In this document: positions 1 through 11,689 of the stretch, piece after piece
Layout of the letters: the number at the start of each line of letters is the position of its first letter
How positions within the stretch are numbered: the first letter of the stretch is position 1
Origin: Flabesymbios commensalis
Lineage: Eukaryota > Annelida > Polychaeta > Terebellida > Flabelligeridae
Assembly (NCBI GenBank): GCA_964017125.1
Contig: OZ024911.1
Span: forward strand, 42,657,339-42,721,338
DNA length: 64,000 nt
Direction: 5' to 3'
The notes under the pieces: model-generated
Databases searched by the model: none
What the model was told of the DNA's origin: nothing
What the model saw: only the letters and a program-made list of their open reading frames with translations
Position numbers and translations under genes: made by a program

Positions 1-1255
1 TTCCTTATAAAAAGTGAACAGTGAGGCCAAAAAATGAGTGAAAAGTGAACTGGGAATAATCTATAATTTCCAGGACCCATGTGCACCCCTTAACATGGTG
101 TCCTGCTTTCTAATGAGCCGTCAACAAGCGCATATGACAACCAGTAATTCACAGTTTTCGCATATTTACAAATGCTAAAAGTGTTCAATTCTTTTATTAG
201 ATATTTTATGAATAGCTGTTGTACCGCATTGCAAACACATGTACGAATTGGAATCGATTTGCTGTGTTTCTAAGGTGAAATAGACGCCTGCTCACTAAAT
301 ATCGACATGGAAATTGACACTTTTGTTGATTTTATTTCAACATGGATAAACCTGCCGCGCCAAAAAATCGTCTGAATATACATTGTCCAGCGAAGTATTA
401 TCAGAAAGGGTCCTGCTTTCCAACCATTATTGTCCTGCTTTCTAACAATACATTGAGCAGCTGCGTCCTGCTTTCTAAGCGATCTACTCAATACAACAAT
501 ATCACGATATAACTGTTGCAGTTCAGTATTGACAATTTGAAAAAAAATGTAAATCATCATTACGTGTATAATAATACTACAACAACTGATGCGCACACGG
601 GGCGGCCACCAGTGTTGTGTAAAATACATACAACTTAAACTTAATAGCACTGGGGAGTAAAATAAACCGACTGGATCGTTGAGCACATGTTGTAGACCCA
701 CCCGCATGCGCATCATAACCAACGTCCTAAGGAAAAGAGTCCGTCATAGGTAAATATTATGAATCATTGAAGCTAAACCATTTAGTCTACATGAAGTTTA
801 ACGTTTGTTTGTGTATTCTTGTAACCTTTCAATATCAATCACGTCCTAACTCTAGGCATAACTAGGCATTATGCCTATGTTGAAAACAATAAGTGTGTAG
901 GATTATATAGACTCTGGGTATACACTACAACAGCCCCAAACATATGACTACCAATAGACCTACAGGGGGAATGTATCAACCATACATTTATAATCAACAT
1001 ATTACTGTTAAGAGAGGGGGCTATTCAATCACCGGGAGAGGGTGGGGCTGGATTATTTATCGGCGCATAATTTCAATTGGTCGTGGCTCCCTACTGGGCA
1101 CACGACGTTTATTCAACGTTATTACAACGTCGTGTGACCAGTGGATTGATGGCACGCTGAAAATGTATAATTTGATTAGGCCTGGTCTAGATTATGAAAA
1201 TATTATTTATTTCATAAAGAGCCTGTCCAGGGTTTTATTTTAAAAACACTCCACC

Positions 1256-1384
1256 TAGGCCTATTCTGTGGAACACGGTGACGTCACCGGAATGACTACT
1301 CGGCGAAAACAATGTTATGTAAGAACCCCTCCCCATACTTCATTGTATACGGTCAAGGTTATTGAGTTTCACAGAATAGGCCTA
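1256..1384. mobile_element. Small MITE with 15-bp terminal inverted repeats
   Basis: TAGGCCTATTCTGTG at 1256-1270 is matched by its exact reverse complement at 1370-1384. The 129-bp interior has no ORF of note. It is a plain non-autonomous inverted-repeat element whose ends contain the TAGGCCTA word so frequent in this window. Confidence 0.6.
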
Positions 1385-1629
1385 TACTACAGGTGGGCCT
1401 ACCTGTAAGTAGGCCTCCTACTATACTTTGCTCCAGTTTGCGAGTGTGTGATATTTATAGATTATGACTCTTAGCCTAAGCCAACACACCCCGCTGACAG
1501 AGAATATCAGGCAACATTGTCTCAATACTGGGCTAGCATCTCGACAACTTGCACAAAATTAAAGTTGTCCTCGCTTTGACTTGCAAACGCCGCAAGCACA
1601 TATATACGGAAGCGTTGAAACGAAACGAC

Positions 1630-1965
1630 AAAAATATGTTTTATCTCGTTATAACGACTTATAAGTCGTTAAATCGACTTACTAGAAGTCTTTGTTACGA
1701 CTTATAAGTCGTTAAATCGACTTAGTATGAGTCGTTAAATCGACTTGGTAGAAGTCGTTATATCGACTTACACGATTTATAATTCGTTATAGCGACTTAT
1801 ATAGTAAGTAGGTTTGACGACTTATAAGTCGTTATACCGACTTTTAGCTTACTAAGTCGATTTAACGACTTGTAAATCGTTATAAGTAGGCTTAGGTCGA
1901 TTTAACGACTAAGAAGTCGATCTGTTAAATCGATTTAACGACTTATAAGTCGTTAAACGTCTTAT
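1630..1965. repeat. Mosaic of short palindromes (CGACTTATAAGTCG type)
   Basis: About 330 bp are tiled with permutations of the words AAGTCG, CGACTT, TTATAAG and GTTAAATCGA. They form many overlapping palindromes such as CGACTTATAAGTCG and AAGTCGATTTAACGACTT. The units alternate in orientation rather than repeating head to tail, so this is not an ordinary satellite. No coding potential is visible. Confidence 0.7.
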
Positions 1966-2341
1966 ACTAAGTTATACTAAATTTAATAAAGCTCAGTAGA
2001 CTATTTTAAAAATGTATTTCATCACAGTTTACATATCCGTTAGAACACCTCACTATTCTACAAAGCTAAAAATCAGTAGCTGTTTGTTTTACATCTAAGG
2101 AGATACCGCCTTTTGGCTTTGTACGGCAGAATAGAAACCATCCCATGCCTTTACACCTTGCCTTTCCACCATGACTCGTGGATGCGTAATCGTGCACATA
2201 TACTCTGGCGCGACCATGCTGTAAACCATCCCAATGGTGTCAGCCTCTTCTGTCCGCGTTGAATGATTAATATAGATAGTAGGAATACTCGCCAATTTAT
2301 ACTTATTTGCCATATTAACTGTACAACTTTGCTCCTTGGAA

Positions 2342-2650
2342 ATGAAATGAATCGGGCTTTAGGCCCCCTTTGTGCACTAATAGGCTAAACTGGGCCAGGA
2401 GAACCTCCTGAGGATGGTGAGATGATTGAGATGACACTGTCCTCCAGACACAGGATTCGAAATTCGAGCCCTGGCGGTCTGAGGCCGAGCACGCTACCTC
2501 TCGGTCACAGAGGCTCCCCACAATACTGACTTTCACACGTGGATGGGGAAGAAACATTTTTGTTTCTTTGAAACCGCCGAGACCGGGAACCGAACCCCGA
2601 ACTCTGGCGTGAAAGGCAGCGGTGCTAACCACTACCCTAGGGCCCCCGCC
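2342..2650 (-). mobile_element. tRNA-derived dimeric SINE, full length
   Basis: Read on the minus strand it starts with a GC-rich head. An A-box-like TAGTGGTTAGCACCGC and a B-box-like GGTTCGGTTCCCGG follow, then a second tRNA-like half (GAGAGGTAGCGTGCTCGG ... GCTCGAATTTCGAATCC), and it ends in a short ATTTC-type tail. A 15-bp target-site duplication, CTTTGCTCCTTGGAA, lies at 2327-2341 and 2651-2665. That proves a retrotransposed insertion and sets both ends. Open frames crossing it are fortuitous. Confidence 0.88.
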
Positions 2651-3187
2651 CTTTGCTCCTTGGAATGCAGGACACTTGCTCTTAGAAAGCAGGACACTTG
2701 CTCTTAGAAAGCAGGACATATCTCAAATAGAATTGTTAGAAAGCAGGACCATTTCAGCTAATGCTTTGCTGGATATCGTAGATTTTGATGATAATATTTG
2801 CGCAGGTGGGATATCGATTTGATGAATTCGACAACAAAGTATATTCAGACGAAACGGTAACATAATTAGATGTAGTGTGTGAGTGAGGGGGGACTAAAAA
2901 TGATTTTTTTAATATACTGGAAGGGGTTAAGCTAGAAATAGTTTCAACGTACCCCGGGAGGGGGGGGGGTTAATCTGAAACTAGAGTGGGTCATTTGAAA
3001 CTGGCCTATTTCTAGTTTTAAATGCTGAAACTGGAGTACACTGAAACGGCTACACCGAAACTTGTGAGGCTGGCCCAGCAATACAAAAACACTGTCGACA
3101 TCTCGTGTTAGTTGGGGTGCAATTATGCTTGTGGCCATTACACCGAGGGGTCAAAAACAACATCACTGCTTGGTACAGACAGGCAGA

Positions 3188-3271
3188 AAACACGAGACGC
3201 TGGTCCACCGTCATAGACGGTGGCCCAGCATTAAACCAGCATTGGGTCTCCATCTCGTGTTTGATAGGAGG
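3188..3271. mobile_element. Palindromic MITE of the GTTGGCCCAAC family
   Basis: Arms AACACGAGACGCTGG and CCATCTCGTGTTTG flank a core of the form CCGTCATAGACGGTGGCCCAGCATT. The core resembles the GTCGTAGACG centre seen in the better-preserved copies at 20788, 33920 and 47858. This copy is diverged. Confidence 0.5.
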
Positions 3272-4326
3272 CGGCTTCCTGATGGGAACACATCCCATCC
3301 TGTATATAAATAATTTATATTAGAATGTCCCCCCCCCCCCACACACACACAGTAACTCCACTACATACTCTGTATACAGTATTGCGATACAGAAATATAA
3401 AATATAACTCATCGGAGTTTCCATCGTTAGCTCGAAATGATTGATTAGGTTGTTTTACCAGTCAAAGTTATTATATGGTCAGCGGGCACGAGATTTTACC
3501 TGCGTAGAATGTCATCTATACAATTTGAAGGCGGCTGTAATATTTATTAGTAAAAGTAAATCACATTAGAAATAGATAATGTATTTGAATCTGTAAAAAT
3601 AATAACCGGCGTGTTTCTCTTCTGTGAAAAATGCATTTAATATTGATAATAAATATTCATCTGTTTATTCCGCTCATACGAAAATTCTATTTTATCATAT
3701 TATTAAAAATAATAATATTGAGTAAGATTTTCCTAGCACTCGCTTCACGATGATAATTGAGTTTATTTTATCATTCTTTATGTCAGAATTTGTACGTAGG
3801 TATAATTCTATAGGCCTATATTCACATCCTGGATATCTGGTCCAACATTGAACCAACATTAAACCAACATTAAACCAGTATAGTTGCGTTCGCTGGAAGT
3901 CGTTCATTTCCACTTAACTCATACCTTTGTACACGTCACACACCTAACATGGCAGAGAAAAAAGCAGACAAGTTAATGGGTTTATTTTTCAAGAGGTTGT
4001 CAGCCCTATACAGATATTGTTGGCTACCTCTACAGTTAAAACTATAAAATAATTATGTCATTATACCTGAAGATGGAGCAAAACTAAATGACCAGGCGTC
4101 ATGCTTGAGAGGTTGGAATCCGGGTCTGGCCGGTTTCAACTGAACAGCCGTAACACCAGGTCCAGAAATACTTTTTATGTGATAAAATATACAGACAGAT
4201 TTTATATATTTTTTTTCATTTTTATGGAATTTTGAAAATGTTTCATTCCGTTGCAAATATATTTAATATTGTAATTAAATAGTCATCTATTTGTCATATT
4301 TGTTGAGCTCATACAGAGCTCATTGT

Positions 4327-4420
4327 CTAAAGTCGATCCCCGCACTGAAAGAGTAAAATATTTATAATGACTGTAGACCCATAACATAGGTATTCAAATG
4401 AAGCGAAAAGAGCTAACTAA
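4327..4420 (-). mobile_element. Fragment of a TTAA hairpin MITE
   Basis: The reverse complement aligns over about 94 bp with 34430-34525 of the element at 34341-34592. Both share a GGTCTAC...ATTAGAAATATTT segment and the start of the GGGGATC hairpin arm. The palindromic half is missing. Confidence 0.5.
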
Positions 4421-5219
4421 GACAAATCGGTCCCAATTCTGTGTGAAGAGCTGTTTATATTTCTGTCATAAACTATTCTATCGATTCAAGGCGAAGTTGA
4501 AATGTTTTCCAAAACACGTCAACTGACAATAATCAAATGCACAGGTAGCTGTTAAAGACCAGAACTTTACACATGTCGATATTTAGGCCATTTACACAGT
4601 TTGCGATAAGTCGCAGTGGATTAATGTTGGGGCAGCATCGCAAATGTGTTTCAATGTGAAATTATCGAGCGTTAAGGTCTCACCACACAAATTGATTCGT
4701 GCGCATATCATTATAAAGATTAAGAATATGAAAGTTAGTCCCTTTTTAAAATTTGTGGCCCTTTGCAGCAGCCTCGGTGGTAAATATTACAGATTTATCA
4801 TTTTGCTACCAATTTGAATCGATTCTGTGATGACTTGGTGTAGCAAAAGCATCGAAATAAGCAAAGATAAGGTAACAGGAAGTCCTTGCGCTAGCAGTGA
4901 CAAGGCTCTTCTCAAAACCGCGCACATTTTACTAGGGCGCTCAGGGGAGAGTGGGGCAAGAGGTTATTATGGGCTTAAATAAAAAATACGTCAGTTTCAC
5001 ATGCCTTTTCTATGTTTTATATTGAAAGAGAACAGACTGATGGTTAAAATAATATATAGGGTTATTTACATTTCTCCACTTTAAGTGCAAAACACACCAA
5101 CGCGAACGTCAGTGCGATTAGGCACGTGACGAGTGACGCGACGACTGACGCGAAAATTACATGACTGTCCACTCACCAACGCAACGAGCAACGCGACATG
5201 TGAGGCGCGACAACCGGCG

Positions 5220-5528
5220 GGCGGGGGCCCCAGGGTAGTGGTTAGCACCGCTGCCTTTTACGCTAGGGTTCGGTTCCCGGTCTCGGCGGCTTGAAAGAAA
5301 CAAAAATGATTCTCCCCCATCCACGTGTAAAACTCAGTATTGTGGGGAGCCTCCGTGACCGAGAGGTAGAGTGCTCGGTCTCAGACTGCCAGGGCTCGAA
5401 TTTCTAATCCTGTGTCTGGAGGACAGTGTCATCTCATTCATCTCACCATCCTCAGGAGGTTCTCCTGGTCCAGTTTAGCCTATATGTGCACAAAGGTGGC
5501 CTAAAGTCAGATTCATTTCATTTCATTT
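5220..5528 (+). mobile_element. tRNA-derived dimeric SINE, full length
   Basis: Same family as the copy at 2342-2650 but in plus orientation, ending in two ATTTC units (CATTTCATTTCATTT). A perfect 13-bp target-site duplication, GCGACAACCGGCG, occurs at 5207-5219 and 5529-5541, so the ends are exact. The host site is itself an older CGCGAC-rich repeat. Confidence 0.9.
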
Positions 5529-5541
5529 GCGACAACCGGCG

Positions 5542-7687
5542 TGACGAAAATGTAACAGTTTTGAAAATGGTCGCGTTGCCTATCGCGCTCGCAATGATCA
5601 AATAATGTGTTTGAAAAACTGACGCAACGTCATTTGAAGCTGACAATTACGTCACCAGTTCCAGCTATATAGAAATGATTGTATGTATGTGTAATACAAT
5701 AAATGATGGGAAAATATCACATTATATAATGATGAAGGAGGTAATTTATAAGATAACAGTTAGATGTAATACAGTTAAATACTGTGACGTTTATCAGAAA
5801 TATTACCTTTAGATTTTATTTCATTTTAGTGTTGATATATGTTTTAAGTATTGAAGTGCCAGAAGCGTTGTGCAGTCAACTGTTCTTGTTGTATTTGGGG
5901 ATTTGTTTGTTCGGCTCTGTGTGTGTGGGCTATGGTACATGATCTCGCCTCACTCTGGGTGACTAAGAAATGAACTATGCATAATACGAGAATGCAAAAA
6001 ACAAATAAATTTAATAAATACGTTTAAAATGACTATGATTTTTTCTTTTTTCATTTTTATGTCATATCTGACCGTAAAAAGGACTTTTTTGGGTGACCTC
6101 GACCTTGTACAATACAAATCCCCCCAAACGGTTTCGTGAGGCGAAAACACTACAAAACGAGGTATTACATGATTCTTTGTGACGTTTATTTGTAAAGTTT
6201 TGAAATTCTCATTTCTTGATGGCGGCCATTTTGTACTTGTTTGTTCCTGTTCACCCCATGTTTGTGCTATGCCCACAAGGGACTGCGATAGACAATGTTG
6301 ATGTTCCTATTTACCCCCTTTTGGGGGTGACTCCGAACATGCAGTTGTTTTTTTAATACCACCATAAGACACCCGTACCCCTGGAACATGAGTTTATTTA
6401 ACAAAAATCATGATGTAATATTTCAAGTAGACCCTCACAAGCAATTAACCATTAGACGCGGCTTCATAAAACTTGGCACTTAGTTGCATAACCCTCGGGG
6501 CTTTAATGTGGAATAGGTGTAAGATGACGCCAAGGATATAATTCAATGTCATTTCAAGGTCAAATATTTTTAATGTATGAAAATCGCATTGTTGATAACT
6601 TGCCGTCTACCGAGGATTCTCATTATTGCGAACTTGGACAAGGAAGGATTAAGCACAACTATATACAACACAGTCATATGCCAGAATCGTTCTATTTAAC
6701 ATGATTAACACCAGTCTACTGTATAACATGAGTAGTTGGACGAGCATTGTATCGAGCTAAACTAGAGCGCAAAGTCAGCAATTTGTTTTCTAAAATCCTA
6801 TATTTGAATTATGCTTATAAATATACAAACGTTCCTAATACGATTAACTTACATTTAACATTTGACATTTAAACTGCGTGTGTAAAATGGCGGCCATCTT
6901 GACGATGTTCCACCGAGCTGATTTCTGGTATTTTCGTTTTGGGGGTTGCCAAAAGATAGGCCTATATTTTCGAGAAAAAAAATCAGCTTGGAGTACGCCC
7001 GTTCCCAACTCAATCCTCCAAAGTGGCTCTATACTCACCACATTTCTATAGTGTATAGTATAGTTTTTAAGTGTAAAGTTAGCTTTGAAAAGCATCAGCT
7101 GAATAAAATATGGCATAATTATGAGGGTAGGACGTCACATACGCATACATGAAGGACGCCCACTACCAGGATTGTTTTTAGAATATTTATAGTCCATCGA
7201 TTTGCCTAGGCCTATACATTATCCACAATATATAAATAAACTGTTAATTAAGCATATGAGCGGTTCAAATATTTTGATATATCCATTGTGTTCATTACAT
7301 GTACACTTAGCTTGTGTAAATGTTATCTGCAAACGTTAATTCTCCGAATAGGCCTACGTTTAAATCACGCCACGGATAAAATATTATTTACACATGTAGG
7401 AATAATCTGTTGTCTCAGAATCATTTATAAATAATTATTTCCACATCAAAATATACAAATTAATATAGAAAGGATATACTTTATATACATAGTAGAACAA
7501 GAAATCATGTGATGGCATGTGGACAAAACATGTATGTCATTTTTGTGTGACAACCTAGGCATATACTCTATCATTTTTACAAATACAGGATAGTGAGCGT
7601 CATCTACATGTGTATATCGCAGCTGATAAGTGATCCACGACATGACGTCACAAATGCACGTTTTATGAAAAACTCGACCACGTGCCG
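5542..7687. other. Gene-free spacer
   Basis: I see no gene-like exon pair, RNA gene or well-defined mobile element. The sequence is AT-rich with scattered short inverted repeats. Open frames on either strand here lack recognisable domains or consistent splice sites. Confidence 0.5.
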
Positions 7688-7688
7688 C

Positions 7689-7719
7689 AAAAACCGTTCA
7701 CGCTACGTGAACGGTTTTT
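7689..7719. repeat. Perfect 14-bp stem hairpin
   Basis: AAAAACCGTTCACG at 7689-7702 and its exact reverse complement at 7706-7719 are separated by three bases. The T-run at the 3' end superficially resembles a bacterial terminator, but in this animal sequence it is only a short palindrome. Confidence 0.7.
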
Positions 7720-7853
7720 TCCAGCGATACATTTCCAGCGATATATTATTTGTCTCTAGGAATTTAAGTGTCAATTTTCAGATTTCCTTCTCTACTATAA
7801 CATTGGCTTAACGACCGCACATATTATAATAGTCATGATCGCATTTGATATAC

Positions 7854-8225
7854 TTAAAGGGACTGGCCCAGGCTAAAATCATCAAAAAATCGGTGATTTT
7901 ATTTTGACTTCTTAATATGACCATATGATGTAGACATGTCCATAGACTAGAACTGCAAAGTGTTTTAATTTTTGTGCTGCGCATTCACCAGTTAGGCTAG
8001 ATATGGAAACGAAATTCCTGATTTTTAATTATTGACAACCATGTCAAAAATAGGAAATACGGGAATTTCGTCTCTATATCTAGCCTAACTGGCGAATGCG
8101 CAGCAGAAAAATTTAAAAACTTTGCAGTTCTAGTCTATGGACATGTTTACATCATATGGTCATATTAAGAAGCCAAAATAAAATCATCGATTTTTTTATG
8201 ATTTCAGCGTGATTCAGTTGCTTTA
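7854..8225. mobile_element. Fold-back MITE, TTAA-flanked
   Basis: Two arms of about 160 bp are inverted copies of each other: the left arm contains CATAGACTAGAACTGCAAAG and the right arm its complement. The ends read TTAAAG and CTTTAA, consistent with TTAA target sites. A second copy lies at 13564-13873 and a fragment near 19047-19098. There is no coding content. A transcript through it would make a long double-stranded stem. Confidence 0.8.
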
Positions 8226-9167
8226 ATCAAATAATTCAAATTGGAAGATGTCTATTTTTCAGAAATAATATTATTTTCATTTGAAGCAGGAAATTGCGTT
8301 AGCAATTTGCGTTAGCAATTCTAGCTTCAAATGAATGAAAACTAGCCTACTCACAAGCAGTTCATCAGCACAAGGGTTAATATAAAAACCCATATTGCAC
8401 ATTTCCTGCCTAAACACAAATTGTTTTTTAATCTTTAAAGTGCTAAATCAACCCATATTATTACGATCTCGTTTTTGTATTTATGTGTCTACCACTGAAT
8501 AGATATATCATGTATTGAGCAATTCATGTTTTTTTCAATAAAAAAGAACGTATATTTTCAACATGAAAACTAACATGAATAAATTCCTTTTTGCGCATAG
8601 GGGCCTATGTGAGCTCTAAAAAAACATCAAGGCGTTTTCTAGCTGACTGACTTGACAAATGATTCCTTAATGATTTTCGGGTGTAATTTCATGAAATTAC
8701 AGAGCTATATTATATGCCAGGACAGAAGCATTCATTCTACTGAATATTGTAGACAGTTGTGGAGCCAGGAATTGGCAGACGGCGAGGGTGCGAAAATTTT
8801 TTCACAATAATTTTTGCAAACGACATCTGTCACTTCCAGCCTCCTATATATGCTCTAGAGGGGTCCTGGGGCATGCCCCCCCCCTCCGAATAAAATAAAA
8901 TCTAAGGCTTTAAATGATGCATTCTCAAGCATATTTTTTGGCCAAATATATGTCGGTTTTTTCTTGCCATTTATTCAGGTTATATTCATGCATGTTACCT
9001 AAATGTTATCATATATTTTTTGCCACACATCTAGCCTTTAAAGTTACGATATTGCTTCAGATGTAATATTATTAAGTCAAACTAGAAGGGGAATTTGACG
9101 CATGCGTCAATTGTATGCCTCCGCCATCACATGAGGCCTATGTAGGCTTACTCTATCTCCTCTCCCC
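8226..9167. other. Spacer with one hairpin
   Basis: No gene is seen. Around 8278-8342 the arms ATTTGAAGC and GCTTCAAAT enclose two copies of TTGCGTTAGCAATT. From 8755 to 8890 a low-complexity segment ends in a C-run. The rest is AT-rich. Confidence 0.5.
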
Positions 9168-9730
9168 CTGCCCTGGAGTTTTCCGAGATATCGCGATGAC
9201 AATATTTGATAACAAAAAAGCTCAAGCTCACTCGAATCTGACATAAAGTTTTATCAGTTCTATCAATTGTATGGATGCTAAAGCGATACAAATTGTATGA
9301 ACCAAGATGTATTAGCATCTGTGACCTTGACATAAAGGTGAACTTAACCTTGAGTTTTATCATATGAATCACTGGTATTTATATGGAAATAATACAAATT
9401 GTTGATGCGGAGATATCGTGATGACAAACTTCCTTTGTTAGCCAGTGACCTTGAACAATAGGTAAATGTCACCCATCTTAGAACTTGACCTTCAGTTTCA
9501 TTATATGAATCACTGGTATTAATATGAAAGTAATACAAAAAATAGGTGTGGAGATATAGTGATGACAACTTTTTCCTTCATTAGCATCTGTGACCTTGAA
9601 AAATAGGTCAAGGTCAGCATCTTTGAACTTGGCCTTGAGTTACATCATATAGATCACTGCATGGTATTAATATGGAAGTAATACAAATTGTAGGTGTGGA
9701 GATATCGTGATGACAACCTTTTTCCTTTTG
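9168..9730. repeat. Degenerate tandem repeat (~140 bp) rich in TGACCTTGA
   Basis: Segments beginning GAGATATCGTGATGACAA recur about every 140 bp, at roughly 9180, 9410, 9550 and 9700. Each is followed by a GTGACCTTGA block, a TCATATGAATCACTGGTATTA block and AATACAAATTGT. At least three partial units are present. The recurring TCAAGGTCA word equals the monomer site of ERR/SF-1-type nuclear receptors, but nothing shows that it acts as one. Confidence 0.7.
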
Positions 9731-10386
9731 AATATTTTTATTGTAGGACTGCATTTAGAAAGGGGTATGATAGACATATGAAATCAGGTGGCAGATGAAG
9801 CCTGAATTCATTATGCGTTATTATGTCACTCATTTTAGATCTAAGATGAACTTAAGAGAAGTCATCCATTGCGCCAAGGAGAACGAACGTGATTCTATAC
9901 ATTCGTAGATCCGAATCCTATCCTATAGGCCTACTGCCTAAATCAGTTGGCTGGGATGAATGGTTTTTTGCACCTAAAGTAGACGATAAATCATTCTGCT
10001 AGAACAATACACTGCTGCGCAGCGGTTTGTTGCATTGTGCCAGGAAATATATGCAGAGATTTTGCCCTTGGGAGATGGGGCTGATTGAGAATGGTCTTTA
10101 TGGTAACCCAGGTGATTTGTTACTAAGAATAAGGCATAATTTGACAATTCCATGGGGGGGGGGGGGGGTAGCTGTCCATCAGCCCCATCCGCAGTCTACA
10201 GCCCCGATCTGATATAAATTTCATTTAACCACAAACTTACCATAAGATTTCCAGAGACAAGAGTCCATGAGACAAGAAGATAGCCTACCTTTAAGTATTA
10301 AACGGTATAATTAAACTGTTTTAGGGACAAAAATCACAATGGATAGGTCTGTGCCATAATAACACGATGCATGTATAGACGATAAA
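9731..10386. other. Gene-free spacer
   Basis: Mostly unique AT-rich sequence with a G-run at about 10155-10168. No supported gene or element. Confidence 0.5.
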
Positions 10387-10577
10387 TATGGTTGGCCATT
10401 ACCCTCATAAGTAAATAAACCCTCCGTGGAGAATTGAAACTTTAAATTCTCCGCGGAAGGTTTTTAATTCTCCGCGGAAGGTTTTTAATTCTCCGAGGAA
10501 GGTTTATAATTGTCCGCGGAAGGTTTTTAATTCTCCGCGGAAAGTTTATTTACTTGTGAGGGTGATGGCCAACCATA
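10387..10577. mobile_element. Inverted-repeat element enclosing a CTCCGCGG minisatellite
   Basis: Near-perfect 34-bp inverted repeats (two mismatches) at 10387-10420 and 10544-10577 enclose about five tandem units of a ~22-bp repeat with core TTCTCCGCGGAAGGTTT. The core CCGCGG is palindromic. It looks like a MITE whose interior has become a minisatellite. Confidence 0.75.
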
Positions 10578-10844
10578 GTATGATGAAGGCCTATAGCCTA
10601 TATTAAGGGATAACTCAACCTTATTACCTCATCTCATAATTATACGTCAATTGAAGGGTTTGGTAAATTTTCCAATCAGTCACAATGGTAAATGTAAAAT
10701 AAATGCTCAATATTACCCTAGCAAAATTCTCTCGATGGGATGGCCAAAATGTGGACCTTCAGCCGTCAGGGGGGAGGGGGGGGGGGTCGGACGGCTCCTC
10801 CGACCCCCCTGGCTAAGGGCCTGAAGTCTATAAGAGCTTAAAGG

Positions 10845-11443
10845 GTTTTGGTTGGAATAATGTTGGCCCAGCGTTGCAGACAGTGGCCCAACATTATTTC
10901 ACAATTGGGCCAATGTATCTGGTTAGTGGCCTTTCTGTCCACTGGGGATGAGATTATCACCCCTATAGCAGATGCGCAAAGTAACCTATTATATATGTAT
11001 ACAGAATGCTGGGTTGTTGTTGGGCCAGCGTCAGACACGTTGGATCAACATTGAAGTAACATTGGTTAGCCGTCCAGTGATTGCTGTAGACGCTGGTGTA
11101 AAAGAATCATGCGTTCGGTCAGTGTTGGAGTGGTGTTGAGCCAGCGTCGTACACAATTATTGACCGGCATTGAACCAGCAATGAGCTGCGACACTGGCCC
11201 ACCATTGAATAGAAATTAGGTGGGTAGGCCTACATCGTTTGCATCGTAGAGACACGCGCAGCACGATTCACTGGCAAGTTTCGGATGGATGTTGGCCAGA
11301 ACCGGCGATGGTGGTGGAATGAATAAACGTTGAAGATATATATTTTAACTCCTTTCGTTGGTCATTTTCTTAATTATATCCAGGACATTTAGGATTCTTG
11401 CCCGTGAGGAAGACCAATACAGTTATCTTTAAAAAGATATAAG
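10845..11443 (+). repeat. Dispersed 600-bp repeat, copy A
   Basis: Aligns along its whole length with 62645-63242, by eye near 90 percent identity, from GGTTGGAATAATGTTGGCCC to the CAGTTATCTTTA segment. Several GTTGGCCCAGCGTCG palindromes lie inside, so it may be a composite of MITEs spread as one block. No ORF is conserved between the two copies. Confidence 0.7.
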
Positions 11444-11689
11444 CCGAATTTTTGTCTGCACTCAAATAGCCTAAAGCCCAGCCTCGGATCGAGTTCCTCC
11501 TTTTCTAGTTAAATTTACATTTATTGATTCAATCGAGATCTTCTCCTGTATAATTGATCATTTCATTGAACATTTCCCATGTGAAAAAGCAGTTCGAAAA
11601 GCCTTAAACGAACGCCTGTACTGACAAGGTTAATCGAAATGACATATAAGTAATTTGGTTAGAGCTTATAATAAGAAGGGAAAACACAC

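Larger units (their letters stand above)
94..2751. mobile_element. Candidate DNA transposon with inverted motif arrays
   Basis: The 14-mer GTCCTGCTTTCTAA or a one-base variant occurs at 100-113, 410-423, 432-445 and 465-478. Its reverse complement occurs at 2682-2695, 2704-2717 and 2736-2749, with a shortened copy at 2662-2673. The outermost copies are extended by TGG at the left and CCA at the right, so they could be terminal inverted repeats of a ~2.66-kb non-autonomous element. Inverted subterminal motif clusters are typical of transposase-binding regions. I see no transposase ORF and no convincing target-site duplication. A SINE, a small MITE and a palindrome mosaic lie inside. A related word occurs near 57862, within the satellite region. 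The boundaries are an inference. Confidence 0.4.
2752..5206. other. Gene-free repeat-rich spacer
   Basis: No gene is supported here. The stretch holds GAAACT-rich imperfect repeats around 2980-3065, a palindromic MITE at 3188-3271 and a degraded element fragment at 4327-4420. AT-rich unique sequence makes up the rest. From about 5085 onward a CGCGAC/ACGCAACG-rich segment forms an older repeat into which the SINE at 5220 inserted. Confidence 0.6.

Noticed and set aside
2315-2719. Minus-strand 134-codon open frame and its relatives at 40927-41397 and 45207-45722
   Set aside because: They are translations of the SINE; the peptide recurs wherever the SINE does and has no gene context.
7689-7719. 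Rho-independent terminator
   Set aside because: Perfect stem followed by T residues, but the window is clearly animal DNA and no gene precedes it.
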